61,473 nucleotides of DNA, taken from contig CALJVJ010000105.1 in the NCBI GenBank assembly GCA_937974625.1, forward strand, positions 1-61,473, given 5' to 3'. This DNA is from an uncultured Saprospiraceae bacterium (lineage in GTDB: Bacteria; Bacteroidota; Bacteroidia; Chitinophagales; Saprospiraceae). The notes under the pieces were generated by a model, which worked only from the letters and a program-made list of their open reading frames with translations, did no database searches and was not told the DNA's origin. Positions 61,283 through 61,473 of the stretch are shown piece after piece (the first letter of the stretch is position 1; every line of letters begins with the position of its first letter). Position numbers and translations under genes: made by a program.

Positions 61283-61473
61283 ATGAAAATAGCCGTAGCG
61301 CAATTAAACTTTCACGTTGGTAATTTTGAAGGCAATCTTCAAAAAATGTTAGCCGCTGTAAAAACGGCTAAAAAGCAAAAAGCAGATATTGTTTGCTTTA
61401 GTGAATTAGCAACGACCGCCTATCCGCCAAGAGACTTTGTTGAATTTGATGATTTTATTGACCAAGCAGAAGC
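61283..61473 (+). CDS. nadE: Glutamine-dependent NAD+ synthetase, N-terminal part (cut by window edge)
   Basis: 63 codons from the ATG at 61283. MKIAVAQLNFHVGNFEGNLQ is the typical beginning of the nitrilase-like glutaminase domain of two-domain NAD synthetases, and CFSELATTAYPPRDF holds the catalytic Glu of that domain with the PPRDF tail typical of NadE. The C-terminal synthetase domain lies beyond the window. The product amidates deamido-NAD using glutamine. Confidence 0.85.
   Translation, partial: MKIAVAQLNFHVGNFEGNLQKMLAAVKTAKKQKADIVCFSELATTAYPPRDFVEFDDFIDQAE

Noticed and set aside
1..61473. CRISPR arrays, tRNA/rRNA genes, prophage or transposase genes
   Set aside because: Intergenic regions were read for repeat-spacer order, cloverleaf-like sequence and rRNA blocks, and coding regions for integrase or transposase motifs; none was found. 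A covariance-model scan would be needed to exclude small RNAs.

Overview
The window is a 61.5-kb piece of a low-GC Bacteroidota chromosome, most likely from the Saprospiria (Saprospiraceae-type) branch; the phylum is well supported and the family is an inference. The signs are a MurF-alanine racemase fusion, a PorE-like TPR/propeller/OmpA lipoprotein, a type IX secretion (T9SS) C-terminal domain, a Bat-type MoxR/DUF58/VWA operon, an outer-membrane PPIase cluster, lipoproteins with loose lipoboxes, and recurrent TAnnTTTG -7 promoter boxes without Shine-Dalgarno sequences. I see no rRNA, tRNA, CRISPR array, phage gene or transposase.

Layout. 1-6.5 kb (minus strand): two tandem CotH-kinase lipoproteins (the first cut by the window edge), a CBS/ACT-like sensor protein, a TM2-TPR-SHOCT membrane protein, an alpha/beta hydrolase and the PorE-like lipoprotein. 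7-16.9 kb: an orphan secreted protein, an MtfA-like protein with a broken zinc motif, citrate synthase, an MFS carrier divergent from two DUF1080 glycoside-processing lipoproteins, a beta/gamma-crystallin plus cohesin protein, argH and an OmpA-family protein. 17-23.6 kb: a 1087-residue Clp-like double AAA+ protein with an RF2-like tail, a small lipoprotein, a VanX-type dipeptidase and a solitary MoxR ATPase. 23.7-32.1 kb (minus): three SurA/PpiC-type periplasmic proteins, MurF-Alr and PurD. 32.4-42.6 kb: metF, a secreted M14 peptidase, pepA, rsmA, yqeY, scpA, an FMN-binding PPOX protein and YgiQ. 42.8-49.5 kb: a six-gene Bat-type operon. 49.7-52.1 kb: a T9SS-exported lysyl oxidase. 52.2-61.5 kb: a radical SAM protein, an RluA pseudouridine synthase, a small membrane protein, trpB, a TonB-dependent receptor, trpA, an EamA permease and the start of nadE.

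Most genes are housekeeping (TCA cycle, Arg, Trp, purine, folate, NAD, peptidoglycan, rRNA modification, chromosome segregation) mixed with cell-envelope and secretion functions. The most unusual items are (i) the Clp-like AAA+ protein carrying a GGQ-less release-factor-2-like C-terminus and a degenerate first Walker B; (ii) a bacterial lysyl oxidase that keeps the copper histidines and both precursors of the lysyl-tyrosyl-quinone cofactor, combined with dockerin-like, cohesin-like and T9SS modules; (iii) the tandem CotH kinases; and (iv) several families of non-coding inverted-repeat elements, one with three copies, two of which flank the PorE-like gene. No multi-gene locus here is clearly an unknown defence or biosynthetic system.
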